From Syngnathus acus (lineage: Eukaryota; Chordata; Actinopteri; Syngnathiformes; Syngnathidae), in NCBI RefSeq assembly GCF_901709675.1, contig NC_051097.1, positions 8,286,039-8,350,038 on the forward strand: 64,000 nt of DNA. Direction: 5' to 3'. Position 1 is the first letter of the stretch; each line of letters starts with the position of its first letter. The notes below the pieces were generated by a model. That model saw nothing but the letters and a program-made list of their open reading frames with translations. It was not told the DNA's origin and made no database searches. Below are positions 11,740 through 39,175 of the stretch, piece by piece. The position numbers were made by a program, and so were the translations under genes.

Positions 11740-12700
11740 GGGAGACACTGAAAAAAAGAAGTTGAAATGTTACAAGAATAAAGGCGTTAAAAAAAATGTG
11801 TGAGTTGAAAATGAATTATTCTTTCACGTGGAAAAACTCGTACTTGATGAGATTAGTCGCGACACTCTACAAGAATAAGCAGCGGGATTTCAGGACAATG
11901 AGGCGTGATTTGACAAAAATAACGTTGAGTACAGTTTCAGTTTAACTAAAAAGTTGTAATCTAATAGGAGTCATTTTATGCAAAAAAACAAACAAACTTG
12001 CAGTTCAACAAGAACAAAATTCTAGGAGAATATATTCGGAATTCTACGAGAATAAAAAAGACAAGGCGCCTTCTTTTTTTACTCATGATTAAAGTTGTAA
12101 TTTTGTGAGAAAGATGTATCTTCTGCAAATAAAATTTGATGTGCTCATAATTTAACCGGAGCGGATTTCATGTGACTAAAGTCGCAATTTTACGCGAAAA
12201 GCTGTGATATTAGGAAGAAAAAAAAAAACTTGTACCGTTGAGGGAAGAATACGGTTTCATGATAGAGTGGTGTTTTAAATTCACTGACTTGCAATAAAAG
12301 CATAAAATTAAAAAAATAGTACTAGTAATGTGTGTGTCAAATCAGAACACTTAATTTATGAGGAAAAAAGTCGTAATTTCACACGAAATGTTAATTATAT
12401 AAAAAAGTGCAGAATTTGACAACAAAAGTGGTTTACGTTTCGAGAACAGTCATCGTGCGACAAAAATTTTTTTTAAATCTACAAAATTAAGTTGGAATGT
12501 TTGTACAATAAAGTATTTTTAGTACTGCTGTTTGTATTTGTCATTCATTAAAATTGAATGTGAAGTTTTATTCACAAAAGACCCCCAAAATATTGTATTA
12601 TTCTCGGAAAATGACAACTTTTTTTATTTGTGTTATTCCCGCAGCATTGCGACTGTTTTCTCGCAAATGAATTTTTTTTTTCAGTGTGGCAAATGAATGC
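11740..12700. repeat. Degenerate AT-rich minisatellite, about 20-25 bp unit
   Basis: Diverged copies of a phrase like AAAGTCGTAATTTTACGAGA recur: AAAGTTGTAATTTTGTGAGA (12091-12110), AAAGTCGCAATTTTACGCGA (12178-12197), AAAGTCGTAATTTCACACGA (12367-12386), AAAAGTTGTAATCTAATAGG (near 11949) and TTCTACGAGAATAAAAAAG (near 12041). Reverse-oriented relatives follow at 12590-12670 (TATTCTCGGAAAATGACAAC). Copies are too diverged for exact unit borders by eye. Similar AT-rich arrays are common in teleost intergenic DNA. Confidence 0.6.
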
Positions 12701-13084
12701 TGTGCACACGGCGAAACATTAAAAACAAAGAATGCCGACTCGCATCAAGTGCTCCAAAATGGTGACTTGTTACTCAAGTGTTCAAATGAGCGAAGGCCTA
12801 AAAGGTCAACGTGCAATTAGTGTTGATTACAACTGGCTCATGGAAAGCCGTTTGAGCATCTATTTCATACCTCTCTTATCCAGCTCGACCATAATCATCA
12901 TATACTAGTATGCCGACTAGTAAGACAACTCATTAGTATGGAGAGTTGTGCGAAATATATTGTCGATACAATATCAAATAAACGGTATATGTAAGACGTA
13001 AATACATACACATCGGTTTTGTGGGGTTGATCACGTGACGCTCAGAATGTGAGCCGACGGGTTTTTGACATCAATTGCTGTCGA

Positions 13085-13098
13085 CAGCAGGGGGCAGT
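13085..13098. promoter_or_regulatory. CTCF-like motif between gna14-like and gnaq
   Basis: The sequence ACAGCAGGGGGCAG matches the CTCF core CCASYAGRKGGCRS at 13 of 14 positions. It lies in the 3' flank of gnaq. This is a consensus match only; occupancy is inference. Confidence 0.35.
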
Positions 13099-13577
13099 AC
13101 AGTGTCAAAATGGCTGCTTCCTGTGATAGATGAAAATAGGTGGATTCATTTGATGAATTCATCAAGGCAATTTTAATCAGAATACCTTGTTTAATTTTCT
13201 TACTTGTATTTCCCCCTTTCAACTGGATATATTAAGGATATGGAAAATATGCTCAACTGGCTTTTCATACTGGCTTTTCTTTAGAGGCACACATGAGCTA
13301 CTGTTACGTGTAACCGACTCGCACCTGCGTAGAAAGTAGTCCCTCCGCTGTCCATGCGCAGTAATCCACTGAGCGCCGCTGGGTAATTCTTGTACGCTTT
13401 GTCCACTCAGGCAGCAGTTTAGTGATCAAAGGTTTGAATACATCAGTAGTACCGTCTTTGGGGCGCTCCATTGCCGCCATCTTGCATCATAGTGGTCAAC
13501 TTGCCAGGCTTTTCAGGCGGCGCCCCTCCACCCCTCCCTCCATCACCACCACAGAACCCCGACACCGTACCTCCGCT

Positions 13578-17489
<3,912 letters not shown>

Positions 17490-18240
17490 CGTGCCCGTCC
17501 GTCTTCAGGCGTCGCCCTCCCTGGGCACGGACACAAACATGATGCCGTTTAAGCGCGGAGTGAGGGTGGGATAAAGGTGGAGGGTGGGCAGAGGGGCAAA
17601 ACAACCACGAGTCACTCGGCTCGTTTAGAAGCACAAGAGAAGTCACGAAAGTTGACTTTACCTGATTGTAACACTTTAAAATGCTAAATGAAGTCGAGCG
17701 AAGAAGTTTTTACGACTGTCAGCGGGCGTGGTGGACGTGCCAAATATGGCGGAGTTTCACTCCATGGCCACATAAAATGAAATTTTTAACTCTGACAAAA
17801 AGTAGCCAAACCTCGTCGATAAGGAAGAGAGAAAAAAAAACGAACTCCGCAGCTTTTTTTGCTCTTCTACGCGGAGTGTAGGTCTCTTGTCTTACCGCTG
17901 CTACCCCCCTCGGTGCGCGCTGGTTCACTGAGCCCCGCGCGGATGGCGCATGCGACGGGGAGAAGAGGGGACTGCTACTCGCTCTCTCTCCGGTGATGGG
18001 AAAGCGTGCGAGTTCTCGTCGATTACATTACTGCAACTCGTTTCCTGTAATAAACGAGAGTGCACGCTGCGGATGGATGTGACACATGTGACACTAAACT
18101 ATCGCGATATTTTAACAACCAGGACCAAATTGGATCACGATGCAAAGAATCGATTTATAATGATGACTTTTGTTTTGCGCATTTGACACATTTTTTAAAT
18201 AGCTTAAAATTTCAATTGGAATTAAATAAAATTAGAAGTT
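17490..18240 (-). promoter_or_regulatory. gnaq: gnaq 5'UTR and CpG-containing promoter region
   Basis: Upstream of the gnaq ATG the sequence becomes GC-rich around 17880-17990 and includes GCGCATGCG (17946-17954), the core of the NRF1 site, and AATATGGCGG (about 17743-17752), YY1-like. The transcription start is not determinable by eye. The part from about 18040 to 18240 is AT-rich intergenic DNA separating gnaq from the hnrnpk 3' end. Confidence 0.45.
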
Positions 18241-18244
18241 AATG

Positions 18245-18907
18245 ATGATTGGAAAAAAAATCTTTATTTGCCAATTGCTTGCGGGATAGCAATCACAGAT
18301 ACATATAAAGAGTGTCATTTTTCGCCATTTCACAAATGGCTATAAACCACTAAAATGATCAAATGTAAGAATACATTTAACACTTAAACAAAACATGAAA
18401 TATCAAAGCATTCATTTGGCGAGAGAAGGGGGAAAAATGCATGTAAATATTATATACACAATTTGTACAGTGACTCGCCGCTCTATGAAAAATGTAAAAA
18501 TCTCTTTAAAAGTATCAAACATTCATCAAACGTGTCTTTTTTTTTTGTTATACTAAGACATGTACATTGAAACGTCAGCTAAAGAAATGGATAACCACAA
18601 GCCTCTGAAGAAAACATTCACAGTTAACCATTTTAGTTTTGTCACGAGGTTGGCAACTAAGAATGCTAAGCTAATTGCTGCTCATCGAGTGTGAAACTTC
18701 ATTTCAAAAAGTTGCATGCTCCACTGTAATGCAAACAACATTAAGCTAAAATGTAATGTAATGGCATCATGTCCTTGAAAGTCATCAACACCGGCACAGA
18801 CATGTTTTGGGGCAGCTTCTTACATATTTTTTAACAATATCCCCAGAAGCTTCAACAGATTTGGTAGAACCAACCAAGGGCTTGGCTTCGCTCATCTTGC
18901 TTCCGTC
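18245..18907 (-). terminator. hnrnpk: hnrnpk 3'UTR with poly(A) signal
   Basis: Downstream of the hnrnpk stop (18908-18910) an AT-rich stretch runs to TTTATT at 18263-18268, which is AATAAA on the minus strand. That gives a 3'UTR of about 650 bp. The signal is a consensus match; the cleavage site is inferred. Confidence 0.6.
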
Positions 18908-24340
<5,433 letters not shown>

Positions 24341-25000
24341 TGTGTGATTTGCACCTGCAACGCAATACAAAAAGTGAATGTTATTAAGTGCAAGAATTGT
24401 TTTAATGTGGGTCCACCGCATCGAACAATTTGATTTATAAATTCCCCAAATATCAACAAGTCACGTCCAGATTAACCGGTCAGATCGTGACGTCAGACAT
24501 TTAATTAAAAAGGCCGACATCCAAACGTACATACTAAAATGCATTCAGCAATCACCATTCACAAAGACAGTTATTTGTTTTTCTTTTTATGCTTTTAGCA
24601 AACTAGCGCATTTTTTAACGTGTTGCCCCGCCCCCTCACGAAATTGACGCTCACTTGTGGAGTCAATACAAGCGCAACCCTCATCATGTACTCGAGTTAA
24701 AAATACACGACACGTAGTTAATGACGTTTGTAAAAGGGTTTACGACATTAACGATGCTCAAATGTCCCGTTGATAGGCGTCAGGGCGAGCGGCTTTAAGC
24801 TTTTCTTTCGTAGAGGCTAAATTGACGTGATTTGAGATGCTAACCGCTAAGCTAAACGCTCGCGAGGCGTGTCCGTCTCCACGAGACGGCGGGCAGGATG
24901 CGACAGCGCAGCGAGCTAAACGTGCACATTTGTGTTATCCCTATAGGCGTGAAAATGCCTACAAGCAATGTTACCTCCACCCACCCCAAACAAATAAAAA
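24341..25000 (-). promoter_or_regulatory. hnrnpk: hnrnpk 5'UTR exon and promoter region
   Basis: The ATG-containing exon reaches 24354 with a good acceptor. Upstream, a donor-like CTCCACAA|GTGAGC near 24655 and GC-rich sequence at about 24770-24920 suggest a noncoding first exon and promoter. No TATA box is evident. The transcription start is inferred, not seen. Confidence 0.4.
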
Positions 25001-26889
25001 TACGTCAATGTTTGCGTCTAACCGTCGTCTGCCACGCTATTCTGTTGCCTTGAAACGAACGCAAAGCTTTTACAGCATGGAGGAGGGTGACACGGTGGTT
25101 TGCTTGTGGTGTAGTCACACGGCAACGCCGACGGGCGGGGGACACACAGCTCCGCGTGTATCACCGCCCCATCGGAACACGCGCTGTTTCGATCAAACTG
25201 CTTTGTTGTTGTTGTATAACGATGTCCCTGATTTTGGCCTGAAAGGTACAATCCGTACACCTCAACGTTGACTGTCAGGTTGACTTCTGACACGTAACTT
25301 GAATCAAAATTGTCAACAGTAGAGATGTAAATCTTTTGCAGAAAAAAACAACAACAATTCACGTGTGTTTAGTACTAAATCATCTTGTACACTCGTAATT
25401 TTTTTGTGAAATTTGTCACAAGAAATGTGTGTGCGTATGGTGATTATAACCATAGAACAGGAAACAGGCTGTAGTTAAACGCATGACGGCCACCTCATTG
25501 CATGGATTGGCAGCCTCCATTTTAGATCCAATCAAGCAGTGGAGAGAGAGTGTAGAGCTCGTAGAGCTTTGCCTTGCAACTTCACATATGCAGGCTTTTG
25601 TCTCTCTCACTCGCTCTCTACAACTCTCCTATATTCTGAGGTTACCATGGCGACAGTTTTAATTCGATTCTTCATGTTTCTCAGGAAGGGGTGGATGGAT
25701 GGTAGAGTGTGTGTGTGGGGGGGGGGGGGGGGGGGGCAGCGTGTACATATTTTCATCCGCAACCATAGCGACACTTGACATTGTCCGCGATGTTTGTAAA
25801 AAAAAAAAAAAAAAAGCCATGGTGACGCGCTCACTGATTCCACCGTGTGTGTCTACGTGTGTCACATATACACAATCTGGTATGCTCCGATCTTGTCATG
25901 GCAGCAAACAGGGTTTATTGTCTTTTTTTTTTTCGCAACATATTTCCTGTCACTATAATTTTACTAGTTTTATTATAATTATTTTTTCTATCAATCTATA
26001 TAATTAGCTATTTACGTATTATATTTATGTGTAGTTTTGGATCTATTTATTTATCATTTATTAATTGCACAGGCAGCGCTTTTAATTAACGTACAATTGT
26101 AAAAAGGAGGGACCCGCCGTAAAATCAATTCTAAAATAGTGAAACTACTCTGTTTCAAGGCAGAGGGAACAAAAACAGTTTGCAGCGTAACACTGCCACC
26201 TGGTGGAGTCAAATAGAAATTGATGGGATTTGTCAGCATCTGCTCGCTCGTATTATAATCATTTTTAGCATGTGGATGAAGTTTGATTCATTGTACTGTT
26301 GCATATTGTCAGCCAGGCAGTTGTTGCTTTAAACGCCTTGTCTTCTTCTGTAGTATCATCACAATCTTGCCATCATCTGTTTAAGAACTAAAAATGGCAA
26401 CTGATGTAGAAATTGATGTGAAGATGTTTCGAAGCTCAGTAGATGACATCTCGAGCTGGTAAAGATGAATAATTATCATTCAAATCAAATTTGTAGTAGT
26501 AGAATTTTTCATGGGGGCATCTGGTCTCCTGCGTCAACTGTGGACGTCACACCACGTGTGCGCGTGTGTTATGTGTGTAGAACAACTTAGTGTGAATGTT
26601 GATTGTGGTGTGCTATGGACTTTTTCAATTAAAAAAGGAAAGGCATATAGGAAGGATGTAAGGATGACTAAAAGCAGATGTGAAAGAAGGAAGACATTTA
26701 GAAAGACAAAAACGTTTGACGTGAAGAGAGGCTGGAAGGGAAGCTGAAGGGGGAAAGCAGAAGGAAGGATGTAAGGAAGGACAGAAGTAAGAAAGGATGC
26801 ATGCCAAAATGCAGTTCTGAGTGAAAGAAGCAGGAAGGAAAGAAGGGAGGACTTATGTGAAGAAAGGATGATGTAAGGGGAAGGATGGA
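25001..26889. other. Intergenic region between divergent hnrnpk and ntrk2
   Basis: No exon is recognised. It contains a run of 20 G at about 25717-25736, a poly(A) run at about 25799-25815, an AT-rich stretch near 25940-26070, the motif GCCACCTGGTGG near 26192, and a purine-rich stretch (GGAAGGAT-like repeats) at about 26690-26880. It should contain distal 5' control sequence of ntrk2. Confidence 0.5.
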
Positions 26890-27587
26890 ATCTAAATTTA
26901 AACTATTAAAAAAAAAACATGGACACTTACTTTTGGCTCACCCTTTAAGGTGGTGTTGGTGGGTGTAATCAGGTAGTCGTCGTCTTCCCTGCATCACCTC
27001 GTGCGTGGGGAGGGAGGGAGGGGGGCAGAAAAAGAAGGAGGGGGAGGAACGAAGGAAGGAAGGAAGGAGGGGGGGTCCGTCCATCCAGCCTTCCTGTCTG
27101 CCTATCGATCTCCAAACATCTGGAACACGTCATATTTGTTTTTACAAGGCAAAAAAAAAAGAGTGAAGAAGGGGGTGGGGGAGGCATGCGGGCTCCGGAG
27201 GAGTGAGACGGCATCATCATCATCTTCATCATCATCATCATCATCTGCTGCTGCTGCTGCTGGAGCACTTGACACCTCCACGAACGGCGGCGAGCGTGTC
27301 GTGCGCGATCGCGGCTCTGCAGACACGCCAAGGCCGCTCCATGGCACCCTGATCCCCCCCTCCTCCTCCTCCTCCTCCCCCTCCTTCTCCTACACCTCCT
27401 CCTCCGGCAAGCCCTCCGTGCGGATCGCGATTTAATAGAGGAGAGGGGTTTAATAATCCCACTGAGACATTTTACATCTGAAGGGGGGGTGGGTCGGTTG
27501 AAGGGGAGAGGGGGGGCAACGCAAAAAGGTGCGCTGTTTTCAGATTTTTGATTTCCCGGATTTTTTCTTTTCTTTTCTTTTTTTGCG
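26890..27587 (+). promoter_or_regulatory. ntrk2: ntrk2 5'UTR/promoter with GGAA, ATC, CTG and CCT short repeats
   Basis: Upstream of the ntrk2 start is a series of simple repeats: GGAAGGAAGGAA at about 27050-27067, an imperfect (ATC)n at 27212-27244, six CTG units at 27245-27262, and (CCT)n at about 27359-27390, followed by GC-rich sequence. The CTG block is immediately adjacent to the ATC block. Whether these are transcribed as 5'UTR is inferred from proximity. Confidence 0.5.
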
Positions 27588-34366
<6,779 letters not shown>

Positions 34367-36700
34367 GGTGATCGCTACTACTGTACAGTACATGTGTGTG
34401 TGTGTGAGGGGAGGGGGGCGTGTACAGGTAATGGGCGCATCAATGTCCCCTGTAAATGTTAACTGTCGTCAGTGCGTTGAGAAAAAGCCTTAAATTCGGG
34501 ACTCCTATTTGCTTTCAAATCCCTCGCCATGCGTTCAGTAGCAGGCAGGTTTCGACAGGGGGAGCCACAATGCATTCTGGGTCACGTGACAAAATGGCTA
34601 ATTACGGTTTTTGTTTGCGCAAACAAAATACATAAATAGAGCTTTCTCCTTAAATATTATTTTTTAAATAAACGTTCCGTTTTGTGTGGAAATTCAAAGA
34701 CATTAACCATTTTCCCACATTTTATTGTGCATTAATATACAACTAAATTATTTTTTGTATAAATCTAACAACTATTGACTTAATACACGATTTGTTTTAA
34801 ACAAAGGCTTTACATTTCAAAGACATTTTTCCCACTATTTTTTAACTGTCTACACACCCTCTGTATTGAAATATGACAGATAATGTACATTTAAAATTAA
34901 AGCCTTCCCAAAAAATGTTGCAAGACTTTTTAGCTCATATTATTGCTCATATTTAATTAATAATTTACTTAAGATTTGTCTTTTCTTGCAAACAATAGCC
35001 TGTGATTGTAAGTAATTAAACCTAGTAGATGATTCTTATCTATTATTAATTTATTATGATTATTACTATTTATAATCGTATTCATTTATTATGATTTTTA
35101 TTGTTTAGAATTCCAACCTTATAAAGGCATTACAAAACATTTAATAGCAGACCATATTTGGTGGGTTAAAACAGAGTCCAGTCACCTCGGTAAAGGCCAT
35201 TAAAAATACAATAACACAATAATATTCTAACATAGGATTATGTACATAATAATTCTTTAAAAACTTGAATTACTGAAAAAAGTACTTTATATGCATTAAA
35301 AAAAAATTGTGCATATTTAGTAAGTTAAATCAAAATGGAGACTACTGCATTTATTTGATCCTCTCCCCGTCAATGATGTCACGTTTATGTAAATACCTTT
35401 CCACAGACTGGCCATGCATATACGACGACCATGTGGTGTTTTCAATGTTGTCACGAGTGCTTTAAGCAATTGTATTATTCCATGTACTTCAAAAGCACAC
35501 GGATGTTGAGATCTTGAGCTGTGTCTCTCGCCCCTCTCAGAAAAGAAAACAACAAAAAAAGAAGAGCACAGCTTACTTTATATTTATAGGCTACAGATTT
35601 CATTTTTCATCCACCAGCAGCATCACCATTTTTTTGTATATCTGTGTTGTTCAGGTGATAAGAAAAGTCCTAATTGGTATCAAGAAAGTTTGATCGTTTA
35701 CAAAATATTGGACCCTTTTTGGGGTGAGAAGATCCAAGCAATTATGTCATTGCAAATATTTGGATGTCATTTTCATAGGACGTGTATTGCAGAATAGCTC
35801 GCAATACGATTATAACGATATTTGATGGTAACGTCGATACATGTTGCTGGATGGATACTATATGGTGACATTTCGTTCCATCTCATATGTAGTTTTTTTT
35901 AAGTTAAGCAGGCATTTAAGTAAGACAATTATTGCATAGTCACTTTTATCGGTTGTTTATGACGTGTCCGCTGTAGATAAGCTAGCTGCAGAGTTGGGAT
36001 ATTTGCATAAGACTCATAGGCTACGTTACAAGCTAGTATACTCCAGCAGGTATCGCGCGTTCTGGGCCACTGGCAATACATATGTAGTGTAAATACCATT
36101 TGGAATTTCTTTGTGCTCGTGGGAAAAAGAATCCAGGTGAAAATACAATCCAGTGATTTTTTTTTTTTCACTCTTAATTTCGAGGGCGCAGAGAAGTTTG
36201 TTGTAATAAATGAATTTTCAAAAATTTAAAAAAAGGGAAAAAAAGGGCCTCTGACTGACTGTAGCCTCTCGGGATCCTCTTTCAGACTGTGACTTTGCAT
36301 CATGAATAGTATATTATTTTGAATGTAATTCAGAAGGCCGGGGACCTCTTTTGAATGTAATCAATCATGTGGGATGGGGAGGGGGTAATTTTTTTTTTTT
36401 GTAAATATGTGGTCAAAGGGACAAAAATGTTTTCATTAATGTGTCGATTCATTTGACTTTCTTGTGCAAATACGACTGTGTGTGTGTGTGTCTGAGATGA
36501 TGTGTGTGCGTTGCCACGTACACTCGGATGCAAGACTGTGTGTGTGTGTGTGTTAAGGGAGAATTAACCTTGCTTTAATCAATCAATCAGTCAATCAATC
36601 CAATGCTTTGTGCATCATGTGAGTAGCTTAACCACAATTAATGGATCTGTTCCTTGTGATACTGTGCATTTAATAAAGGTGGTATGTCTTACTCTGTGTG
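34367..36700 (+). terminator. ntrk2: ntrk2 3'UTR ending at a poly(A) signal
   Basis: After the TGA at 34364-34366 follows about 2.3 kb of AT-rich noncoding sequence with (GT)n tracts at about 34393-34404 and 36478-36490 and a TCAA-repeat at about 36578-36600. AATAAA at 36672-36677 is a good candidate cleavage signal. Long AT-rich 3'UTRs are usual for ntrk genes. Confidence 0.6.
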
Positions 36701-38007
36701 TACGTGTCATTTTTACATATTTTCCACTCAATCAATATCTTTAAAAAAAAAAAAAAAAGCTCACAAAAGTAGTTTTTCTTTATGGTCCGTATTTGACCCG
36801 CCTGAAAAAAGTGAACGTGTCATCAAAGGCATTCTGTGACCACCATTTTGTTTCCAATAACTTGTGCTGAGTGACAGGAACAGCTGCCAAATACACACAT
36901 TGCAGCGGAGCATGATTTTCTCCTATGGTAGTGTTAGACTTAGCACATAGTGAGTGAGGGGCTTTCTCACCTTGCAATTCTGGATGCTCGGGTCACATCT
37001 CGAAGGTCGTCCTCAATTTGCCCGACAGCTGCTTCTAGATGACACTAATTTGTGAGGCATTAAGTCATATTCGTTGCAAATGCTAAACTTACACTTGAGT
37101 CTTACTATACTTTACCTGCGGTGTTCCTCAGAGCTTTGTACTATGACCACACACATTTGACCTTCTCAGTTGGTTTTTTTCTCCAGGGCTCTTATCCAAA
37201 TTTTCTATGTGAACATTAAGATCACATGTAAGGAAGTTAGTAGTTTTTTTTTAACAGTGTAAAAACGTACAGTTTGCAAGAATGAAATTATATTAGAATT
37301 GTTTACGAGAGTCAGTGATGGGTCACTAAATTTGCGACCTAATGATTTCAAGCGTATTTCATAGCATTTCTCTTGGCTCCACTACTTCTACTACATGAGG
37401 ATGTTTTTTTTACAATACACTTGAGCTTAATTTGAACATATAAAAAAGTATGAAGTGGCGAGGGCCTCTTGGTTTCATCAAAAGCTGAGCATATTTTGGA
37501 TTTATTTGTACTCTAAATGCACATTTAAGTAAAAAGAAGAAACGTCCGCCCATATCTTTGAACCATTGTTAAAGCCACAAAAATTCAATATACAACCCGA
37601 TGTATTGTACACAGGAGGGTCGACGTCGAAGGCGGCTAGATTCGTCAAGGCTCCGTAACAAACATGAATAAATACAAAGTGCTAGCCTTAGCAGAAAGAA
37701 AACAAAAAGTGAAAAAAACAAAACAAGTTAACAGACAAGCACTCGTCTATGGATTATTGTACACGGCGTCTACTCACTATACAATTTTGTGACTTTTCCT
37801 TCTGACGTGCGTATTCAGACGCGGCTTTCTTCATGAACAAAAAGCACTCTCGAGATTTTAGAGGCATTCGAGAAAAGTTAACCAGAGTTAGCGTGTCAGC
37901 TTTGGGATTTTTTTCCTTTTTTTTTTTTTGAATGATTAAACATCATGCACGCCGCAAAGAACCGCATGCAGTAGTTAAAACGGTAACCCATCCGAGCACT
38001 TTTTTTT
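36701..38007. other. Convergent intergenic region between ntrk2 and kcmf1
   Basis: No gene is recognised on either strand. Sequence is AT-rich with poly(A)/poly(T) runs (for example about 36740-36756 and 37913-37930). Confidence 0.45.
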
Positions 38008-39175
38008 TTTATTGATAATAGTCAGAAACACACACAGCAGCTTGGGCAGAGGAGGCCCCATGTCCTCTAGGCTTGTCAATGAGGGCTGGGGGGGCTATTT
38101 ATAAATGAAGAGGGTATTTTTTTGGGGAGGGGGTCTATGGGTGAGAATAGTGAGGGTTTGGAGCCGCATCCCATAGGTAGCAACTGTTGGTGGCTGTCAA
38201 GTATCACTGATGGCGGGAGGTGGGGGAACTGAATGATTATCACCTTCATATATTTTTCATATATATTTATAGATTTAGATATATATCTGAACACTCACTC
38301 ACTCCGTTCCTATGTTGAGCCCCACTTAATCTGGTTTACGTTCACGGAGCCCCAGACATGACATAGGCGGGAGGTATGGGATTTAAATTGTGGCTAGAAT
38401 ACAGATATAACGTACGAACAAAATGTGAATGGAAAATGATATGAAATCAAGCACAGTTTCTCTCGAAACTTAAAGCAGATATTCACTATTTGCAGCTAAC
38501 GCGACTATTTTTTTAATGAAATTGTGCAAATTGGTAGCCCTTTGCTTCACCCAAGTAGCTCCGAGTTTCAAGAAAGATAGTGACCCCCTGCTGTAAACAT
38601 TTTATTTCACGGACGCAAATTATTTTTGTGCACACGTAATTATGTTGTGGCTACAAACAAGTATATCGTGCGCACCTTATACAGCCTTAAATTAGTTTTA
38701 CATGTGCATGATTACCTTCAGGGCACGTTACACTTCATGGCTACAAATTAGGATTTTGTGGACACAACTAAGCATTTTGTGGAACTTATACTTATTTTGC
38801 AGCTCCAAATGAGTACTTCATGCGCCCCTTATATGGGCATAAATTAGTATGTTGTGCATATTTTGGGGCCACAATTTAGTATTTGTTGCAAACATTGTGT
38901 GCAGCAGTTTTGTGGCCCCTGAATACGTATTTTATTCAAGTTATTCTATGTATCGTGGCCACAATTAAAATTTTGTCCCTCATGTCATGTATGCCGCTCC
39001 TTAGAGTTTTGCTTACATGTAAAAACAAAAACAAAAATTGCCTGACATTACATTCACCCCACCAAAAAAAAAAAAAAAAACAGTATGGGATGAAGGTCTT
39101 TTTGGGGGGGAAGGGGGGGGCATCCATCACTGACAGTTGCAGCAGGTAGGACAGAGTCTGCGCACCGCCTGGACA
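38008..39175 (-). terminator. kcmf1: kcmf1 3'UTR candidate with poly(A) signals
   Basis: Minus-strand AATAAA hexamers (TTTATT on plus) lie at 38931-38936, 38601-38606 and 38008-38013 downstream of the kcmf1 stop. The most distal gives a 3'UTR of about 1.2 kb. Which is used cannot be told from sequence. The stretch includes a degenerate minisatellite (separate entry). Confidence 0.45.
38615..38990. repeat. Degenerate minisatellite, about 30-36 bp unit
   Basis: A diverged unit like GTGGCYACAAATTAGTATTT plus TTGTGCGCACCTTAT recurs: GTGGCTACAAACAAGTATAT (38646), ATGGCTACAAATTAGGATTT (about 38737), GTGGAACTTATACTTATTTT (about 38779), GGGCATAAATTAGTATGTTG (about 38833), GGGGCCACAATTTAGTATTT (about 38864) and GTGGCCACAATTAAAATTTT (about 38955). 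About ten copies are inferred; borders are approximate. Confidence 0.6.

Larger units (their letters stand above)
10481..13577. other. gna14-like upstream region and gnaq 3' flank
   Basis: No coding exon is visible. From the left it holds the 5' flank of the gna14-like gene and then AT-rich DNA dominated by a degenerate minisatellite (separate entry). Minus-strand AATAAA candidates for gnaq lie at 12623-12628, 12567-12572 and 11256-11261. A CTCF-like motif at 13085-13098 and a YY1-like GCCGCCATCTTG at about 13473-13484 are noted. Confidence 0.45.

Noticed and set aside
24837-25271. 144-codon plus-strand open frame upstream of hnrnpk
   Set aside because: GC-rich promoter sequence on the opposite strand; no conserved motif.
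27001-27435. 144-codon plus-strand open frame rich in Gly/Ser before ntrk2
   Set aside because: It begins with GTG, not ATG, and is produced by simple repeats (GGA, ATC, CTG, CCT); no conserved domain.
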